From Candidatus Woesearchaeota archaeon (GTDB lineage: Archaea > Nanobdellota > Nanobdellia > Woesearchaeales > UBA11576): 7,171 bases of DNA. Below the pieces are notes generated by a model. The model had not been told where the DNA came from. It was given only the letters and a program-made list of their open reading frames with translations, and did no database searches. Shown here piece by piece: positions 6,214 to 7,171 of the stretch. A program made the translations under genes and the position numbers. Location: assembly GCA_027083015.1 (NCBI GenBank), contig JALWQS010000009.1, positions 1 through 7,171 on the forward strand, written 5' to 3'. The first letter of the stretch is position 1; every line of letters starts with the position of its first letter.

Positions 6214-7171
6214 ATGAAACCGAAAGAAAAAGCGTTGCTTATCATTCTCGACGGTTGGGGAGTGAGAAGGAGCAAAAGATACAATGCTGTGGCTATGGCT
6301 CATAAGCCTAACTTTGACCGGTTCTGGAAAGAGAACCCTCATACTGCGCTGCATGCTTCTCAAAGGTATGTTGGTCTGCCTCGCGGTTATATGGGCAATT
6401 CTGAAGTGGGCCATACGCATCTTGGTGCTGGCAGGATGATTCCTCAGGAACTTCTTAAGATCAACAATGCTATCAAGGATGGTAGTTTTCGTTCTAATAG
6501 GATCATAATAGAAGCGTTCCATCATGCTAAGAAGAATGGGTCTTCTCTTCACCTGCTTGGGTTGTTGAGTGATGGCGGCGTTCATTCTCACATTAATCAT
6601 CTTTTTGCTTTATTGGACATGGCTAAGAAGCATGATGTGAAGAGGGTTTATGTTCATTGTATCCTTGATGGTCGTGATACTCCTCCTAAATCTGCTGCTA
6701 AGTATCTTAGAGCTTTAGAGCGAAGACTTGACAGGCTTAAGTTTGGCAGGATCGCTACTTTGATGGGCAGGTTTTATGCTATGGACCGCGATAATCGTTG
6801 GAACCGTGAGCACAAGGCTTACGCTGCTATGGTCAACAATGATGGACGTCATTATCATACTTGGAAAGAGGCTTTGTCTGATGCTTATGCTCGGGGCGAG
6901 ACTGATGAGTTTGTTAAACCCAGCATCATCCATTATGGTTCTGTAAAAGAAGGTTGGGTCAAAGAGGGTGATTCTATAATCTTCTTTAATTTTCGTGAGG
7001 ATCGTGCTAGAGAACTGACCAGAGCATTTGTTCAGGGTAAGTTTAAGAAGTTTCGTCGTAAGAAAGTGTTGCGTCTTAATTTTGTGTGTTTGACCCAATA
7101 TGACAAGAACATAAGAGCTCCTGTGGCTTTTCCTCCGGAAATCCCTCATAACACTATGGGTGAGATCCTTT
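6214..7171 (+). CDS. gpmI: 2,3-bisphosphoglycerate-independent phosphoglycerate mutase (EC 5.4.2.12), 3' end outside the window
   Basis: This reading frame is open to the window edge: 319 complete codons of a protein that is usually about 510 residues long. It interconverts 3- and 2-phosphoglycerate through a phosphoserine intermediate and belongs to the alkaline phosphatase superfamily. Visible active-site elements follow the family positions: metal ligand Asp13 (ILDGWG), nucleophile Ser63 (MGNSEVGH), His124 (SDGGVHSH), Arg154-Asp155 (DGRDTPP), Arg186 and Arg192 (GRFYAMDRDNRW), and Arg261 and Arg264 (FNFREDRAR). The second metal-binding half lies beyond the window. The substrate-side region around 48-61 reads ASQRYVGLPRGYMG, where many bacterial enzymes have G for Q and EGQ for RGY. 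Codon use is like enolase. It acts one step before enolase, so the grouping is functional. This is the GpmI family, not the distant ApgM family more common in archaea. Confidence 0.95.
   Translation, partial: MKPKEKALLIILDGWGVRRSKRYNAVAMAHKPNFDRFWKENPHTALHASQRYVGLPRGYMGNSEVGHTHLGAGRMIPQELLKINNAIKDGSFRSNRIIIEAFHHAKKNGSSLHLLGLLSDGGVHSHINHLFALLDMAKKHDVKRVYVHCILDGRDTPPKSAAKYLRALERRLDRLKFGRIATLMGRFYAMDRDNRWNREHKAYAAMVNNDGRHYHTWKEALSDAYARGETDEFVKPSIIHYGSVKEGWVKEGDSIIFFNFREDRARELTRAFVQGKFKKFRRKKVLRLNFVCLTQYDKNIRAPVAFPPEIPHNTMGEIL

Noticed and set aside
6169..6600. Minus-strand open frame of 143 codons
   Set aside because: It lies antisense to gpmI, whose active-site motifs fix the coding strand. 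The translation is low-complexity and recalls no family, and it has no start signals.
6715..7149. Minus-strand open frame of 144 codons
   Set aside because: It is also antisense to gpmI (DRDNRW and FNFREDRAR lie in the opposite frame here). It is a shadow caused by biased codon use.

Overview
The window looks like a piece of an AT-rich archaeal chromosome, most likely from a small-genome DPANN-type lineage such as Woesearchaeota or Pacearchaeota. This is an inference from several features. The AP endonuclease-like TIM-barrel protein is of the subtype I associate with archaea. Short TATA-like boxes, rather than -35/-10 promoters, precede several genes. Enolase starts with TTG behind a GAGGTG ribosome site, and the next gene has a GGTGATC site. 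A membrane-anchored protease begins with a short helical module of a kind I associate with such genomes. No ribosomal RNA or marker protein is present to settle the lineage, and the phosphoglycerate mutase is of the bacterial-type cofactor-independent (GpmI) family.

Layout from left to right. A small plus-strand membrane protein of the VTT/DedA (YqaA-like) type (72-605) meets, tail to tail, a minus-strand endonuclease IV-like TIM-barrel protein (602-1441). The two stop codons share the bases TTAA. Behind the TIM-barrel gene on the minus strand, after a 130-base gap, lies a 588-residue polytopic membrane glycosyltransferase of the GT-C/AftB-like type (1572-3338). A 344-base divergent intergenic region (3339-3682) follows, with a good TATA box, nested inverted repeats and three CTTAAG sites. 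The plus strand then carries enolase (3683-4945), a membrane-anchored HtrA-like serine protease (4956-6113) and the first 319 codons of phosphoglycerate mutase GpmI (6214 to the window end).

GpmI and enolase catalyse consecutive steps of lower glycolysis/gluconeogenesis (3-phosphoglycerate to 2-phosphoglycerate to phosphoenolpyruvate), so this is a small central-carbon cluster. The protease sits between them, and its ribosome binding site overlaps the enolase stop codon, so it is probably translated from the same message. The glycosyltransferase and the VTT protein are envelope functions. The TIM-barrel protein probably acts in DNA repair.

I found no CRISPR array, insertion sequence, tRNA, rRNA or toxin-antitoxin or defence module. 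The points most worth a second look are the enolase-protease coupling, the modular architecture of the protease (N-terminal helical module, one membrane span, about 100 residues of predicted coiled coil, trypsin fold without PDZ), and the structured divergent promoter region.
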